Origin: Amycolatopsis sp. WQ 127309
GTDB lineage: Bacteria > Actinomycetota > Actinomycetes > Mycobacteriales > Pseudonocardiaceae
NCBI RefSeq assembly: GCF_023023025.1
Contig: NZ_CP095481.1
Coordinates: 10,491,001-10,555,000 of the forward strand
Direction of reading: 5' to 3'
DNA: 64,000 nt
Shown here piece by piece: positions 1 through 8,667 of the stretch. Position 1 is the stretch's first letter, and each line of letters begins with the position of its first letter. A model generated the notes under the pieces. It was given only the letters and a program-made list of their open reading frames with translations. It was not told the origin of the DNA and ran no database searches. A program made the translations under genes and the position numbers.

Positions 1-1
1 C

Positions 2-487
2 CGGATCGTGGTGCACGTCGTCCGCTACGACCACCTGTGGTGGGCGGGGCACGACCCGGCGCGCGGCGTGCTGTGGCGCTGGACGCTCGACCCGGCGACC
101 GGCCGCGTCACCGAGGAACGGCTCGACGAGCGGCCCGCCGAGTTCCCCCGCATCGACGACCGGTTCGCCGGCTCCGACGTCCGGTTCGGGCACGTCACGC
201 AGGGCGGCCGCGACGGCGAGCAGAGCTTCCTGCGCCGCCACGACCTGCACACCGGCGGCGTCGAGCAGCACGTCTTCGCGCCCGGGCGCACCCCCGGCGA
301 GGCCGTGTTCGTCCCCGCCGCGGGCGGCGACGGCTGGCTGCTCACCTACGTCCACGACGCCGCCGAAGACCGCAGCGACCTCGTGGTCTTCGACGCCGGG
401 GACGTCGCCGCCGCGCCGGTCGCCGTCGTCCACCTGCCGCAGCGGGTGCCCGCGGGGTTCCACGGGAACTGGCTGCCGGACGCGTGA
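2..487 (+). CDS. Carotenoid oxygenase family protein, C-terminal part
   Basis: This is the 3' end of a gene entering from the left edge; the reading frame is open to base 2, so the internal GTG at position 8 is not a real start. The roughly 160 visible residues match the last beta-propeller blades of carotenoid cleavage / lignostilbene dioxygenases: an EFPRID segment, a GEAVFVP strand, then a WLLTYVHD strand and the ending VPAGFHGNW. The His in GFHGNW is, by family knowledge, one of the four iron-ligating histidines. These enzymes use Fe(II) and O2 to split a double bond in carotenoids or stilbenes. The substrate cannot be told from this fragment. Confidence 0.9.
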   Translation, partial: RIVVHVVRYDHLWWAGHDPARGVLWRWTLDPATGRVTEERLDERPAEFPRIDDRFAGSDVRFGHVTQGGRDGEQSFLRRHDLHTGGVEQHVFAPGRTPGEAVFVPAAGGDGWLLTYVHDAAEDRSDLVVFDAGDVAAAPVAVVHLPQRVPAGFHGNWLPDA

Positions 488-491
488 GGAC

Positions 492-1232
492 TCAGGCGAA
501 CTTGGTCTTGGGCCGCTCCTGCAGGACGTCGTCGACGTAGACGTCGACCTTCTCGTCGAGGAAGGCGACCAGCCCGGCGACGCGGGTGCTCTCCGGCAAC
601 GGCGTCGGGTAGCTCCAGGCGAGGTCCTCGTGCCCGGTCACCGAGAAGTACTCCGTCGCCCCCTTGTACGGGCAGTGCGTCACCGTCTGGGTCTTCTCGA
701 GCAGATCCATCCGGACGTCCACGCGCGGCAGGTAGTACCGGGTGGGCAGGTCGGTCTCGAACAGCAGGTGCGCGCGGACGGTGTCCGCGACGGTCACGCC
801 GCCGACCTCGATCCGGACGTGCCGCGAGCTGGGCAGGATGTCGACGCGGACCCCGGGATCGCGGGGGTGGGTGAAGATCTGCTCGTCCTCTTCGAACCAG
901 TCGAACGCGGCGAAGTCGAACCGCACGTGGCCGCGCAGCTCCTCGATGGGCGAATCCGGGTACTCCAGCGCGCCGTCCACCGCCTCGGACCCGGCAACCT
1001 TTATCGTCGACAGAACACCTTCTCCCCGGCTGGGCGAGTGCGACGTCCGCCCGGAGGGGGTGAGGAGGCCGCTCTCCACGTCCGCGCGTGGGAAGTAGTA
1101 CGTGGGGTAGTACGGGACTTCCCACACCAGGAGGGGGTGCACCGTGTCCGCGACGTTCCGCCCGCCGAGGAACACCCGTACCCGCTTCGCGCCTTGTGCC
1201 ACGCGGACCCGCCCGCGTACCGGAGTGCTCAT
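492..1232 (-). CDS. DUF427 protein with two DUF427 domains
   Basis: This 246-residue protein carries two copies of the small DUF427 beta-fold. The first is near residues 10-60 (RVRVFLGGRNVADTV, then PYYPTYYFPRADV). The second is near 125-200 (VRIEVGGVTVADTV, PTRYYLPRVDV, HCPYKGATEYFSV). The HCPYKG stretch is the family hallmark. The function of DUF427 is unknown; the two-domain form is common in actinomycetes. The ATG at 1232 was chosen because upstream codons read as low-complexity noise and MSTPVRGRV is a natural N-terminus. It converges on the carotenoid oxygenase gene with only 4 bases between the two stops. Confidence 0.9.
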   Translation of the reverse strand: MSTPVRGRVRVAQGAKRVRVFLGGRNVADTVHPLLVWEVPYYPTYYFPRADVESGLLTPSGRTSHSPSRGEGVLSTIKVAGSEAVDGALEYPDSPIEELRGHVRFDFAAFDWFEEDEQIFTHPRDPGVRVDILPSSRHVRIEVGGVTVADTVRAHLLFETDLPTRYYLPRVDVRMDLLEKTQTVTHCPYKGATEYFSVTGHEDLAWSYPTPLPESTRVAGLVAFLDEKVDVYVDDVLQERPKTKFA

Positions 1233-1333
1233 GGTCGGCTCAACGGACGGCCTTCCGGCGGAATTCCCGTCCCCGGCGGCGGCGCGGCGGTTAGGTTGGC
1301 AGTGAGCACGAGGACAACAGGAGGCGGGCACCG

Positions 1334-2533
1334 GTGGCCGGCGTAGAAATCCCCACGGTCGGCACCCCCGCCGGGATGCGGAAGATCAACCAGCGCGCGG
1401 TGCTGGACCTGCTGCGGCGCAGCGGCCCGGCGACGCGGCCGCAGGTCGCGAAGGACACCGGGCTCTCGAAGCCGACGGTCAGCCAGGCGCTGCTCGCGCT
1501 CGAGGCGGCCGGGCTGGCGCGCCCGACCGGGCACACCTCCACCGGCACCGGACGGTCCGCCGTGCTGTACGAAGCCGACCCGACCGCGGGGTACGTGCTG
1601 GGCGTCGACATCGGCCGCGAGCACATCCGCGTCGCCGTGTCGGACCTCGGCCGGACGCTCGTGGCGCGCCGCGACGAACGCAACTCCGCCCGCTCCGGCG
1701 CGACGCTGGTCGCCACGGTCGGCCGGATCGCGGCCGACGCCGTCGCCGAGGCGGGCCTGACGGCGGCCGACATCGTTGTCCGCGTCGTCGGCTCCCCCGG
1801 CGTCGCCGACCCGGACAAGCGCTGCTTCCGGCACGCGCCGAACCTGCCGGGCTGGGGCCGGGCCGGGCTGATCGACGACCTCGAGGCCGCGCTGGGCCCG
1901 GGCCTGGTGGTGGAGAACGACGCGAACCTCACCGCCGTCGGCGAAGGCGAAAGCGGCGCCGCGCGGGGTGTGGCGGTGTTCGGCTGCATCACGATCGGCA
2001 CCGGCGTCGGCATGGGCATCATGGTCGACGGCCGGGTGTTCCGCGGCGCCACCGGCGCGGCGGGCGAGATCGGCTACCTCCCGTACGGCCGCACCCGCGC
2101 GGCCGACTCCCCGGGCCTGCCGCCCACCCGCGGCCACCTCGAAGAGGCGACGGCGGCCCAGTCGGTCGTCCGCGGCGCCCGCGAACTCGGCCTGGGCACC
2201 GCGAAATCGGCCCGCGAGGTGTTCCGCCTGGCCCGCGAAGGCGACGAGCTCGCCCGCCGCGCGGTGGAGACGGAAGCGGATCGCCTGGCGTACACGGTGG
2301 CCTCGGTGGCGGCGGTGATCGACCCGGAACTGATCGTCCTGGGCGGCGGCATGGGCACGGCGGCCGACCTCCTGCTGGAACCGATCGACCGGGCCCTGCG
2401 CGCGTTCACGCCGTTGGTGCCGAAGGTGGTCCAGGGCGAACTGGGCGAAGACGCGGTCCTGACGGGCGCCATCAGCGTGGGCCTGCGGGCGGCCGAAGGC
2501 CTGGTCTTCGACCGCCGCGTGGGCGCGGCCTGA
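1334..2533 (+). CDS. ROK family transcriptional regulator
   Basis: A 399-residue ROK (NagC/XylR-type) protein: an N-terminal winged helix (about residues 15-75, RPQVAKDTGLSKPTVSQALLAL) followed by the actin-like sugar-kinase fold. VLGVDIGREHIRVAV is the first phosphate loop, VENDAN contains the usual catalytic-type Asp, and IGTGVGMGIMVDG plus GAAGEIGYLP are the second phosphate loop and hinge. The zinc motif CxCGxxGCxE that most ROK proteins carry after GEIG is absent; that stretch reads GRTRAADSPGLPPTRGHLEEA without any cysteine. The GTG start follows an AGGAGG site by about 10 bases. Such proteins usually repress sugar-uptake genes; the target is not evident here. Confidence 0.92.
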   Translation: MAGVEIPTVGTPAGMRKINQRAVLDLLRRSGPATRPQVAKDTGLSKPTVSQALLALEAAGLARPTGHTSTGTGRSAVLYEADPTAGYVLGVDIGREHIRVAVSDLGRTLVARRDERNSARSGATLVATVGRIAADAVAEAGLTAADIVVRVVGSPGVADPDKRCFRHAPNLPGWGRAGLIDDLEAALGPGLVVENDANLTAVGEGESGAARGVAVFGCITIGTGVGMGIMVDGRVFRGATGAAGEIGYLPYGRTRAADSPGLPPTRGHLEEATAAQSVVRGARELGLGTAKSAREVFRLAREGDELARRAVETEADRLAYTVASVAAVIDPELIVLGGGMGTAADLLLEPIDRALRAFTPLVPKVVQGELGEDAVLTGAISVGLRAAEGLVFDRRVGAA

Positions 2534-2593
2534 CTTTCGAGCCGTGAGGGGCACCGTGATCTCCGGGTCCCGGTGGTCCGCGGCCCCCGAGGT

Positions 2594-2612
2594 GATTACC
2601 TCCGGCGTAATC
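2594..2612. promoter_or_regulatory. Perfect 6-7-6 inverted repeat, candidate operator
   Basis: GATTAC, seven bases, then GTAATC, in the gap between the ROK gene and the SnoaL-like gene, about 26 bases before the latter's ATG. The arms are AT-rich against a GC-rich background, typical of a TetR- or MarR-type binding site. No dedicated regulator sits next to it. Confidence 0.4.
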
Positions 2613-2637
2613 GACGGCCGCCCGCGGAAAGCCGACC

Positions 2638-2973
2638 ATGGACGCCATGAGCGAAACCCGCGAAATCGTCGTCGACTGCCTCGAGAACCTGTTCGTGCAC
2701 AAGGACATCGACGCCGCGAAGGCCGTGCTGCACCCCGACTTCGTCACCCACAGCCCCGGCCTCCCCGCCGGCCGTGACGCGTTCGCCGAAGCCGTGGCGA
2801 ACTCGCCGCTGATGGGCGGGACCACGACGATCGAGCACGTCGTCGCCGAGGACGACCTCGTCGCGGTGCACCTGCGCGTGCAGCTCCCCGGGAGCAGCTA
2901 CGCCGTCGTCGACATCCTGCGCGTCGAAGACGGCCTGCTCGTGGAGCACTGGGACGTCAAGGAAGCCCGCTAG
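2638..2973 (+). CDS. SnoaL-like / NTF2-fold protein
   Basis: A 111-residue single-domain protein of the SnoaL-like polyketide cyclase superfamily. Visible pattern: an N-terminal helix pair (REIVVDCLENLFVHKDIDAAKAVLHPDFVTHSPG), the GRDAFAEAV helix, then beta strands TTIEHVVAEDDLVAVHLRV, SYAVVDILRVEDGLLVEHWDV. The C-terminal VEHWD motif is characteristic. Members range from cyclases and isomerases to ligand-binding proteins, so no reaction can be assigned. The ATG at 2638 has GGAAAG seven bases upstream; the ATG at 2647 is an alternative. Its stop codon shares a CTAG with the convergent thioesterase. Confidence 0.85.
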   Translation: MDAMSETREIVVDCLENLFVHKDIDAAKAVLHPDFVTHSPGLPAGRDAFAEAVANSPLMGGTTTIEHVVAEDDLVAVHLRVQLPGSSYAVVDILRVEDGLLVEHWDVKEAR

Positions 2974-3476
2974 CGCGTGATGACGCAGGTCCCCGACGCC
3001 GTCGCGAGCAGCTTGCCCTCGGCGTCGCGGATCTCGCCCTCGGCGAAGGCGATCCGCGAGCCCTCCTTCACGACGCGGCCGGTCGCACGGATCTCGCCGC
3101 GGCCCGCGTGGATCGCGCGCAGGTAGCTGACCTTGAGCTCCACCGACGAGTAGCCGACGCCCGCCGGCAGCGTCGAGTGCACGGCGCAGCCGACCACCGA
3201 GTCCAGCATCGTGGCCGCGACGCCGCCGTGGACCATGCCGATCGGGTTGTACATCGACTCGTCCGGCTCCAGGACCGCGACGACCTCGCCGTGGCCGATG
3301 CTTTCCCAGCGCAGCCCGAAGTGCGCGGCGATCGGCGGGCCGGGGATGCGGCCCTCGGCGATGGCCGTCAGGTACTCGAAGCCGGACATCGTGCGGCCGA
3401 GCCGGGCGGTCGGCAGCGGGTCCTGCCAGGTGATGGTCTTCGAGCTGGTCCCGGCCTCGGCGGCGACATCGGTCAT
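2970..3476 (-). CDS. PaaI family thioesterase (hotdog fold)
   Basis: A 168-residue hotdog-fold acyl-CoA thioesterase of the PaaI/YigI type. The catalytic region NPIGMVHGGVAATMLDSVVGCAV (about residues 79-101) has the HGG loop and the following helix with an acidic residue (Asp in LDS) expected for PaaI-type enzymes. It is followed by YSSVELKVSYLRAI and GRGEIRATGRVV strands. It would hydrolyse a CoA thioester, possibly a phenylacetate-related or general salvage substrate. The 30 bases upstream include CAAGCGTCTTAATTCG, resembling the site upstream of the F420 oxidoreductase near 10345. Confidence 0.9.
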   Translation of the reverse strand: MTDVAAEAGTSSKTITWQDPLPTARLGRTMSGFEYLTAIAEGRIPGPPIAAHFGLRWESIGHGEVVAVLEPDESMYNPIGMVHGGVAATMLDSVVGCAVHSTLPAGVGYSSVELKVSYLRAIHAGRGEIRATGRVVKEGSRIAFAEGEIRDAEGKLLATASGTCVITR

Positions 3477-3610
3477 CTGGACTCCTCGGGCGAGCGGACT
3501 ATGACAAGCGTCTTAATTCGACAGCGTCGTCCGAACCCCCGGCAGCGTCAAGCGGCGCGTGACCCAGGCCACCGGTGGTCCGCCCGGACCCCAGGTGGAA
3601 TCATCCGGGG

Positions 3611-3985
3611 GTGAGCACCGACCCCGGCCGCAAGCTGATCGACCCGGAGCGGGTGGCCGCGGCGGCCGACGGGCTCGGCGACCGCGCCGTCATCGCCGAA
3701 TGGGCCCAGCGCTTCTCCGTCGTCGCCGACCCCTCGCGGCTCGCGCTGCTCGTCTCGATCCACTACGCGCGGGAGATCAGCGTCACCGACCTGGCCGCGG
3801 TCACGGGCATGACGGACACCGCGGTTTCGCAGGCCCTGCGGCTGCTGCGGGCGCACGGGCTGGTCACCACGCAGCGCACCGGCCGGGTGGTGCGCTACCG
3901 GCTCGCCGACGCCACCGTGCACGAACTCATCCATCGGGTGCGACCGCACCCCGAAGAGCCCGCGAACCCCGGCGATGACCGGTAG
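3611..3985 (+). CDS. ArsR/SmtB family transcriptional regulator
   Basis: A 124-residue winged-helix regulator. The core DPSRLALLVSIHYAREISVTDLAAVTGMTDTAVSQALRLLRAHGLVTTQRTGRVVRYRLAD is the ArsR fold with its recognition helix. It has no cysteine, so a thiol metal site is excluded. In the last helix, LADATVHELIHRVRPHPEE lines up with the alpha-5 zinc/nickel site of SmtB/NmtR: Asp, His and Glu are in register and one ligand (Thr) is missing. The GTG at 3611 was chosen over an upstream GTG because VSTDPGRKLIDPE matches the family N-terminus. It is followed after 9 bases by the phosphoglucomutase gene and probably regulates that operon. Confidence 0.88.
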   Translation: MSTDPGRKLIDPERVAAAADGLGDRAVIAEWAQRFSVVADPSRLALLVSIHYAREISVTDLAAVTGMTDTAVSQALRLLRAHGLVTTQRTGRVVRYRLADATVHELIHRVRPHPEEPANPGDDR

Positions 3986-3994
3986 CGTGCGGGC

Positions 3995-4723
3995 ATGACG
4001 GGATTGCCGGAAACCATCACCGCGTGCCTATTCGACCTCGACGGGGTGCTGACCGGAACTGCGGTTCTCCACCGTGAGGCCTGGAAACGGACATTCGACG
4101 AATATCTGCGCGCCCGCGACGGCGCCGGGTTCCAGGAGTTCACGGACAAGGACTACGCGACCTATGTGGACGGCCGCCCCCGCGCCGACGGGGTGCGGGA
4201 ATTCCTGAAGTCGCGCGGGATCGAGCTGCCGGAAGGCGATCCGGACGACGCGGTCGACGCCCCGACCGTCAACGGCGTGGGCAACCGCAAGAACGAGCTG
4301 GTGCTGAAGATCATCGACGAACGCGGAGTGAGCCCCTACCCCGGCTCGATCCGCTACCTCGAAGCGGTCAAGGCCGCCGGGCTCCGGATCGCCGTCGTGA
4401 CGTCGTCGGCGAACGGCGCCAAGGTGCTCGACGCGGGTGACCTGAGCAAATACATCGAGGCCCGCGTCGACGGCCTCACCATCCGGGAGCAGCACCTCAA
4501 GGGCAAGCCCGCGCCGGACTCGTTCCTGGCCGGCGCCGAAGCCCTCGGGGTCGAACCCGAACACGCCGCCGTGTTCGAGGACGCCCAGTCCGGCGTCCAG
4601 GCGGGCAAGGCGGGCGGGTTCGGGTACGTCGTCGGCGTCAACCGGGCCGACCAGGCCGAAGAACTGCGCGCGCACGGCGCCGACGTCGTCGTCGACGACC
4701 TCGCCGAACTGCTGGAGGACTGA
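3995..4723 (+). CDS. Beta-phosphoglucomutase family HAD hydrolase
   Basis: A 242-residue HAD protein. Motif I is [10 protein letters not shown] with the nucleophile and acid/base aspartates, motif II is VVTSS, the motif III Lys lies in [11 protein letters not shown], and motif IV is [17 protein letters not shown]. The cap region includes [13 protein letters not shown], as in beta-PGM. By family, it interconverts beta-glucose 1-phosphate and glucose 6-phosphate. The GH65 phosphorylase starts on the base after its stop codon, so the two are surely co-translated: the phosphorylase would release beta-glucose 1-phosphate and this enzyme would pass it to glycolysis. The same pair occurs in M. tuberculosis (Rv3400/Rv3401). 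Confidence 0.92.
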   Translation: MTGLPETITACLFDLDGVLTGTAVLHREAWKRTFDEYLRARDGAGFQEFTDKDYATYVDGRPRADGVREFLKSRGIELPEGDPDDAVDAPTVNGVGNRKNELVLKIIDERGVSPYPGSIRYLEAVKAAGLRIAVVTSSANGAKVLDAGDLSKYIEARVDGLTIREQHLKGKPAPDSFLAGAEALGVEPEHAAVFEDAQSGVQAGKAGGFGYVVGVNRADQAEELRAHGADVVVDDLAELLED

Positions 4724-7126
4724 ATGAGCGACGAACCACGCGGGTACGAGTGCTCGCCGTGGGAACTGCGGTGGCGCGGCATGGACGTCGACGCCCTGCA
4801 GCGCACCGAATCGGCCTTCGCGGTGTCGAACGGCCACATCGGGCTGCGCGGCACGCTCGAGGAAGCCGAGCCGCGCGGCCTGCCCGGCACCTACCTCAAC
4901 GGCTTCTACGAGGAGCACGGGCTCCCGTACGCCGAGGCGGGCTACGGCTACCCCGAAGAGGGCCAGACCGTCGTCAACGTGACCGACGGCAAGATCATCC
5001 GGCTGCTGGTCGAGGACGAGCCGCTCGACATGCGCTACGGCGCGGCGACCGCGCACGACCGGGTGCTCGACTTCCGCCGCGGCACGCTGACCCGGACGAC
5101 CGAGTGGTCCTCGCCCACCGGGCGCCGGGTCCGCGTGCGCACCGAGCGGATGGTGTCGTTCACCCAGCGCGCGATCGCCGCGATCCGCTACGAGGTCGAG
5201 CCGCTCGACGAGGACCTGCAGCTGGTCGTGCAGTCCGACCTGCTGGCCAACGAGCCGATCGAGTCCGACACCCGGGACCCGCGGGTGGCCGCGGCGCTGG
5301 AGTCGCCGCTGGTGGGCGAGTTCCACCGCGCCACCGACTACAACGCCGTGCTGGTGCACCAGACGCGGCGCTCCGGGCTGCGGATGGCCGCGGCCATGGA
5401 CCACAAGATCGAGGTGGACGACGGGATCCGCGCCCGGATCCACTCCGAAGAGGACCTCGCGCGGCTCACCGTCGCGGTCGACGTCCCCAAGGGCGGGCGG
5501 CTGCGGATCACGAAGTTCCTCGCCTACGGCTGGTCGGCGCAGCGCTCGGTGCCGGCGCTGCGCTCGCAGGTCGAGGCCGCGCTGGCCGGGGCCCGGCAGA
5601 CCACCTGGAAGGGCCTGCTCACCGAGCAGCGCGAGTTCCTCGACGAGTTCTGGGCCACCTCGGACATCGAGATCGACGGTGATCCCGAGCTGCAGCAGGC
5701 CGTCCGGTTCGCGCTGTTCCACCTGCTGCAGGCCGGTGCTCGCGGGGAAAGCCGCGCGGTCGCGGGCAAGGGCCTCACCGGCCCGGGTTACGACGGCCAC
5801 GCGTTCTGGGACACCGAGTCGTTCGTACTGCCGGTGCTCACCTACACGATGCCGGACGCGGCCCGCGACGCGCTGCGCTGGCGGCACTCCACAATGGACA
5901 AAGCCAGGGAACGCGCGCACCAGCTGGGCCTGCGCGGCGCGGCGTTCCCGTGGCGCTCGATCAACGGCGCCGAGTGCTCGGCCTACTGGCCGGCCGGCAC
6001 GGCGGCGTTCCACGTCAGCGCGGACATCGCCGACGCCGTGCTGCGCTACCTCAACGCGACCGGCGACGAGGAGTTCGAGCGCAACTACGGCGTCGAGCTT
6101 CTGCTGGAAACCGCGCGGCTGTGGGCATCGCTGGGCCACCACGACCGGCACGGCGCGTTCCGCATCGACGGCGTCACCGGGCCGGACGAGTACTCGGCGG
6201 TGGCGGACAACAACGTCTACACGAACCTGATGGCGCGCCGGAACCTGCTGGCGGCCGCGGCGTCGTGCGAGCGGCACCCCGACATCGCGGCCCACTTCGA
6301 GGTCGACACCGTCGAGCTCGACACGTGGCGCGCCGCCGCCGCGGCGATGTACCTGCCCTACGACCAGGAGCTCGGCGTGCACCCGCAGTCGGAGGGGTTT
6401 CTCGACCACGACGAGTGGGACTACGAGGGCACCGACATGGCGCACTACCCGCTGCTGCTGCACTTCCCGTACTTCGACCTCTACCGCAAGCAGGTCGTGA
6501 AGCAGGCGGACCTCGTGCTGGCCCTGCACATGTGCGGGGACTCGTTCAGCATGGAGGAGAAGGCGCGCAACTTCGCCTACTACGAGGCCCGCACGGTGCG
6601 GGACTCCTCGCTGTCGGCGGGCACGCAGGCCGTGGTGGCGGCCGAGGTGGGCCACCTGGAGCTGGCCTACGACTACCTCGCCGAGGCCGCGCTGACCGAC
6701 CTGCACGACGTGCACAACAACGTCCGCAACGGCCTGCACATGGCGTCGCTGGCCGGGGCGTGGCAGGGCGCGGTGGCCGGGTTCGGCGGGCTGCGCGACC
6801 ACGGCGGCGTGCTGGCGTTCGCGCCGCGGCTGCCGCCGCAGCTGGACCGGATCACCTTCCGGCTGATGTTCCGCGGCACGCGGTTCCAGGTCGAGATCGA
6901 TCCCGACCAGGCCACCTACCACGTGCTGGCCGGCGAGCCGCTGCAGGTGCTGCACCACGGCGAGCGCGTCACGGTCACCGTCGAGCCCCAGCGGTTCGCG
7001 ATCCCGAAGATCGACGCGGGCGACCCGCCGCACCAGCCGCCGGGCCGCGCCCCGATGCGGCGCGACACGTCGAAGCTGCGTCAGTTCGAGGAGCCGTCCA
7101 ACCCGATCACCGCCGAAGGGCGCTGA
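4724..7126 (+). CDS. Glycoside hydrolase family 65 (disaccharide phosphorylase type)
   Basis: An 800-residue GH65 protein of full length for the maltose/trehalose/kojibiose phosphorylase group. The N-terminal super-beta-sandwich begins with ESAFAVSNGHIGLRGTLEE. The (alpha/alpha)6 catalytic barrel has GHAFWDTESFVLPVL and AFPWRSINGAEC. The general acid is Glu489 in VTGPDEYSAVADNNVYTN. The C-terminal part has the jelly-roll strands. It inverts an alpha-linked disaccharide with phosphate to beta-glucose 1-phosphate; which disaccharide is not readable from sequence. A hydrolase activity is possible in this family. A GGAGGA lies just upstream, inside the preceding gene. Confidence 0.93.
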   Translation: MSDEPRGYECSPWELRWRGMDVDALQRTESAFAVSNGHIGLRGTLEEAEPRGLPGTYLNGFYEEHGLPYAEAGYGYPEEGQTVVNVTDGKIIRLLVEDEPLDMRYGAATAHDRVLDFRRGTLTRTTEWSSPTGRRVRVRTERMVSFTQRAIAAIRYEVEPLDEDLQLVVQSDLLANEPIESDTRDPRVAAALESPLVGEFHRATDYNAVLVHQTRRSGLRMAAAMDHKIEVDDGIRARIHSEEDLARLTVAVDVPKGGRLRITKFLAYGWSAQRSVPALRSQVEAALAGARQTTWKGLLTEQREFLDEFWATSDIEIDGDPELQQAVRFALFHLLQAGARGESRAVAGKGLTGPGYDGHAFWDTESFVLPVLTYTMPDAARDALRWRHSTMDKARERAHQLGLRGAAFPWRSINGAECSAYWPAGTAAFHVSADIADAVLRYLNATGDEEFERNYGVELLLETARLWASLGHHDRHGAFRIDGVTGPDEYSAVADNNVYTNLMARRNLLAAAASCERHPDIAAHFEVDTVELDTWRAAAAAMYLPYDQELGVHPQSEGFLDHDEWDYEGTDMAHYPLLLHFPYFDLYRKQVVKQADLVLALHMCGDSFSMEEKARNFAYYEARTVRDSSLSAGTQAVVAAEVGHLELAYDYLAEAALTDLHDVHNNVRNGLHMASLAGAWQGAVAGFGGLRDHGGVLAFAPRLPPQLDRITFRLMFRGTRFQVEIDPDQATYHVLAGEPLQVLHHGERVTVTVEPQRFAIPKIDAGDPPHQPPGRAPMRRDTSKLRQFEEPSNPITAEGR

Positions 7127-7142
7127 AGGGCGCTGACCTCGA

Positions 7143-7201
7143 AAGTCCGTGAATGCCACATCGAGGGACCACTCGTCCCTGGATGTGGCATTCACGGACT
7201 T
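7143..7201. repeat. Long palindrome (20-bp arms), likely terminator and repeat-family member
   Basis: The arm AAGTCCGTGAATGCCACATC (7143-7162) is exactly complementary to 7182-7201. Inside, AGGGAC and GTCCCT form six more pairs after one G-G mismatch, leaving a 5-base loop. It lies 16 bases beyond the GH65 stop and about 10 bases beyond the convergent small acidic ORF, so it can terminate both. The outer core CCGTGAA(T/G)GCC recurs in the palindrome after ftsZ at 38262-38312. Confidence 0.85.
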
Positions 7202-7211
7202 CGGCGGCCGG

Positions 7212-7394
7212 TCACTGCGGGAGGTCGCTCACCGCGTCCCGGCCGGGTGGGTCCGGGATCTCCTCGGTGCCGGCCGGCTTGACGTCCGGGTCCGGCGTGG
7301 TGGGCACGTCGTGCGTCAGCTGCCCCGCCGTGGGCAGCTTGAGGAGCTCGTCGTCTTCGTCGTCCTTGCCGTGGGACCGCTGCGTTTGGCTCAT
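7212..7394 (-). CDS. Small acidic hypothetical protein (60 aa)
   Basis: This 60-residue ORF encodes a hydrophilic, acidic, proline-rich peptide (MSQTQRSHGKDDEDDELLKL, then PTAGQLTHDVPTTPDPDVKP) with no membrane segment and no recognised domain. It is probably disordered. It is accepted as a gene because it fills the gap between the palindrome and the Ppx gene, uses an ATG preceded by GGAAGG, and has actinobacterial third-position GC bias. The function is unknown. A longer reading in another frame over the same bases (to 7530) looks spurious. Confidence 0.55.
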   Translation of the reverse strand: MSQTQRSHGKDDEDDELLKLPTAGQLTHDVPTTPDPDVKPAGTEEIPDPPGRDAVSDLPQ

Positions 7395-7444
7395 ACCTTC
7401 CGGGATACCCGGTTTTCCCGGCCACGACCAGGGGACGGCGGGAT

Positions 7445-8428
7445 TCAGGCGACCTGCACCCGGCCGCGGCGGCCACCGCGGCGGTGGCCCTTGACGGCGT
7501 CGTCGCGCAGGGAGAGCAGCAGGCCGTCACGCGTGGACCAGGGGCAGATCGTCACCTGGCCGCCGGCGACGCTCAGCAGGGCCTCGGCCACGATCGCGCC
7601 CGCCAGGGCCTGGTGGGCGCGGTTGCGGGAAATGCCCGGCAGCTCGGCCCGCTTCGACGTCGGCATCGCGGCCAGCCGCGGGATGCAGGCGCGCAGGTCG
7701 TCGAGCCGCAGGTCGCGGGACTTGCCCGGCCGGGCACCCGCGAGCCGCGCGAGCTGCTGCAGGACCTTCGAACAGCCGACCGTGCGGTGGCCCGCGATGT
7801 CCGCGGCGCCCAGCACGGCGGTGGCCTGGTCCAGCGCGTACGCGCGCAACGCCTTCACCTGCTTGCCCGAGACGCGCTCGGTCGGCAGCCAGTCGCGGGT
7901 CAGGGAGCGCGCGCCCATCGGCAGCGACTTCGCGAACGTGGCCTGCTCGCCGCAGCCCGCCGCGAGCTCCACCGTGCCGCCGCCGATGTCGAGGATCAGC
8001 AGCGGCCCGGCCTTCGGGCCGTACCAGCGGCGCGCGGCCAGGTAGGCCAGCTCGGCCTCGCGGCGGCCGGACAGGAACTGCAGCTCGACGCCGGTTTCGC
8101 CGGCGACGTGCCGGACGACGTCGGCCGAGTTGACCGCGTCGCGAATGGACGACGTCGCCAGTGGGTACACACTGCTGACACCGTGGCGGTAGGCGGTGGT
8201 CATGCCGGCCGCGACGGCGGCGGTCACCGAAGCGATACCGCGGGCGGTCAGCCGGCCGCGGGCGTCGAGCTCGCGGTCCAGGCGCAGGCGCGTCTGGTGG
8301 TTGAGCACCGGCGCGAGGGACGCGCCGGCGACCGGCACCACCACCAGCCGGGCGCTGAACGATCCGACGTCCAGCACGCCCACTGTGCCCGCTTCCGGCT
8401 CTTCAATTTTCCGCACAGCTCGGCGCAC
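7445..8428 (-). CDS. Ppx/GppA family exopolyphosphatase-type protein
   Basis: A 327-residue member of the Ppx/GppA phosphatase family, close in length to M. tuberculosis Rv0496 (328 aa). Actin-like ATPase motifs are visible: GVLDVGSFSARLVVV (phosphate loop 1, near residue 16), YPLATSSIRDAVNS (the family ATSA(I/V)R motif), LSGRREAELAY, and LLILDIGGGTVELAAG (phosphate loop 2). Family enzymes hydrolyse terminal phosphates of polyphosphate or pppGpp. The GTG at 8428 was chosen because GGAAG precedes it; the extra 35 codons upstream look like the intergenic region. It diverges from the sortase-like gene across about 240 bases without other features. Confidence 0.9.
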   Translation of the reverse strand: MRRAVRKIEEPEAGTVGVLDVGSFSARLVVVPVAGASLAPVLNHQTRLRLDRELDARGRLTARGIASVTAAVAAGMTTAYRHGVSSVYPLATSSIRDAVNSADVVRHVAGETGVELQFLSGRREAELAYLAARRWYGPKAGPLLILDIGGGTVELAAGCGEQATFAKSLPMGARSLTRDWLPTERVSGKQVKALRAYALDQATAVLGAADIAGHRTVGCSKVLQQLARLAGARPGKSRDLRLDDLRACIPRLAAMPTSKRAELPGISRNRAHQALAGAIVAEALLSVAGGQVTICPWSTRDGLLLSLRDDAVKGHRRGGRRGRVQVA

Positions 8429-8667
8429 CTCACTTCCGCCTGGTGAATATCCCCAGTCCGACCGGTCGAAACCAGTTATTTTGGCGGATCTCCCCTCACG
8501 GTGCCGGACATTGACGCATTTTGCCGCTCTCAACGGGCCTTTCTGACGCGCAGATCACAGGCAGATAACCCAATCGAGTGAACCTCGACACCACTGGACA
8601 CGATTCGGTAACGCCACTCAGCGGATCGCGACTGTTGAGACATCGAACAGGTGTGGAGCAGGCGAAC

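Noticed and set aside
4028..7195. A 1055-codon minus-strand ORF opposite the phosphoglucomutase and GH65 genes
   Set aside because: Antisense shadow; the plus-strand frames encode complete, recognisable enzymes.
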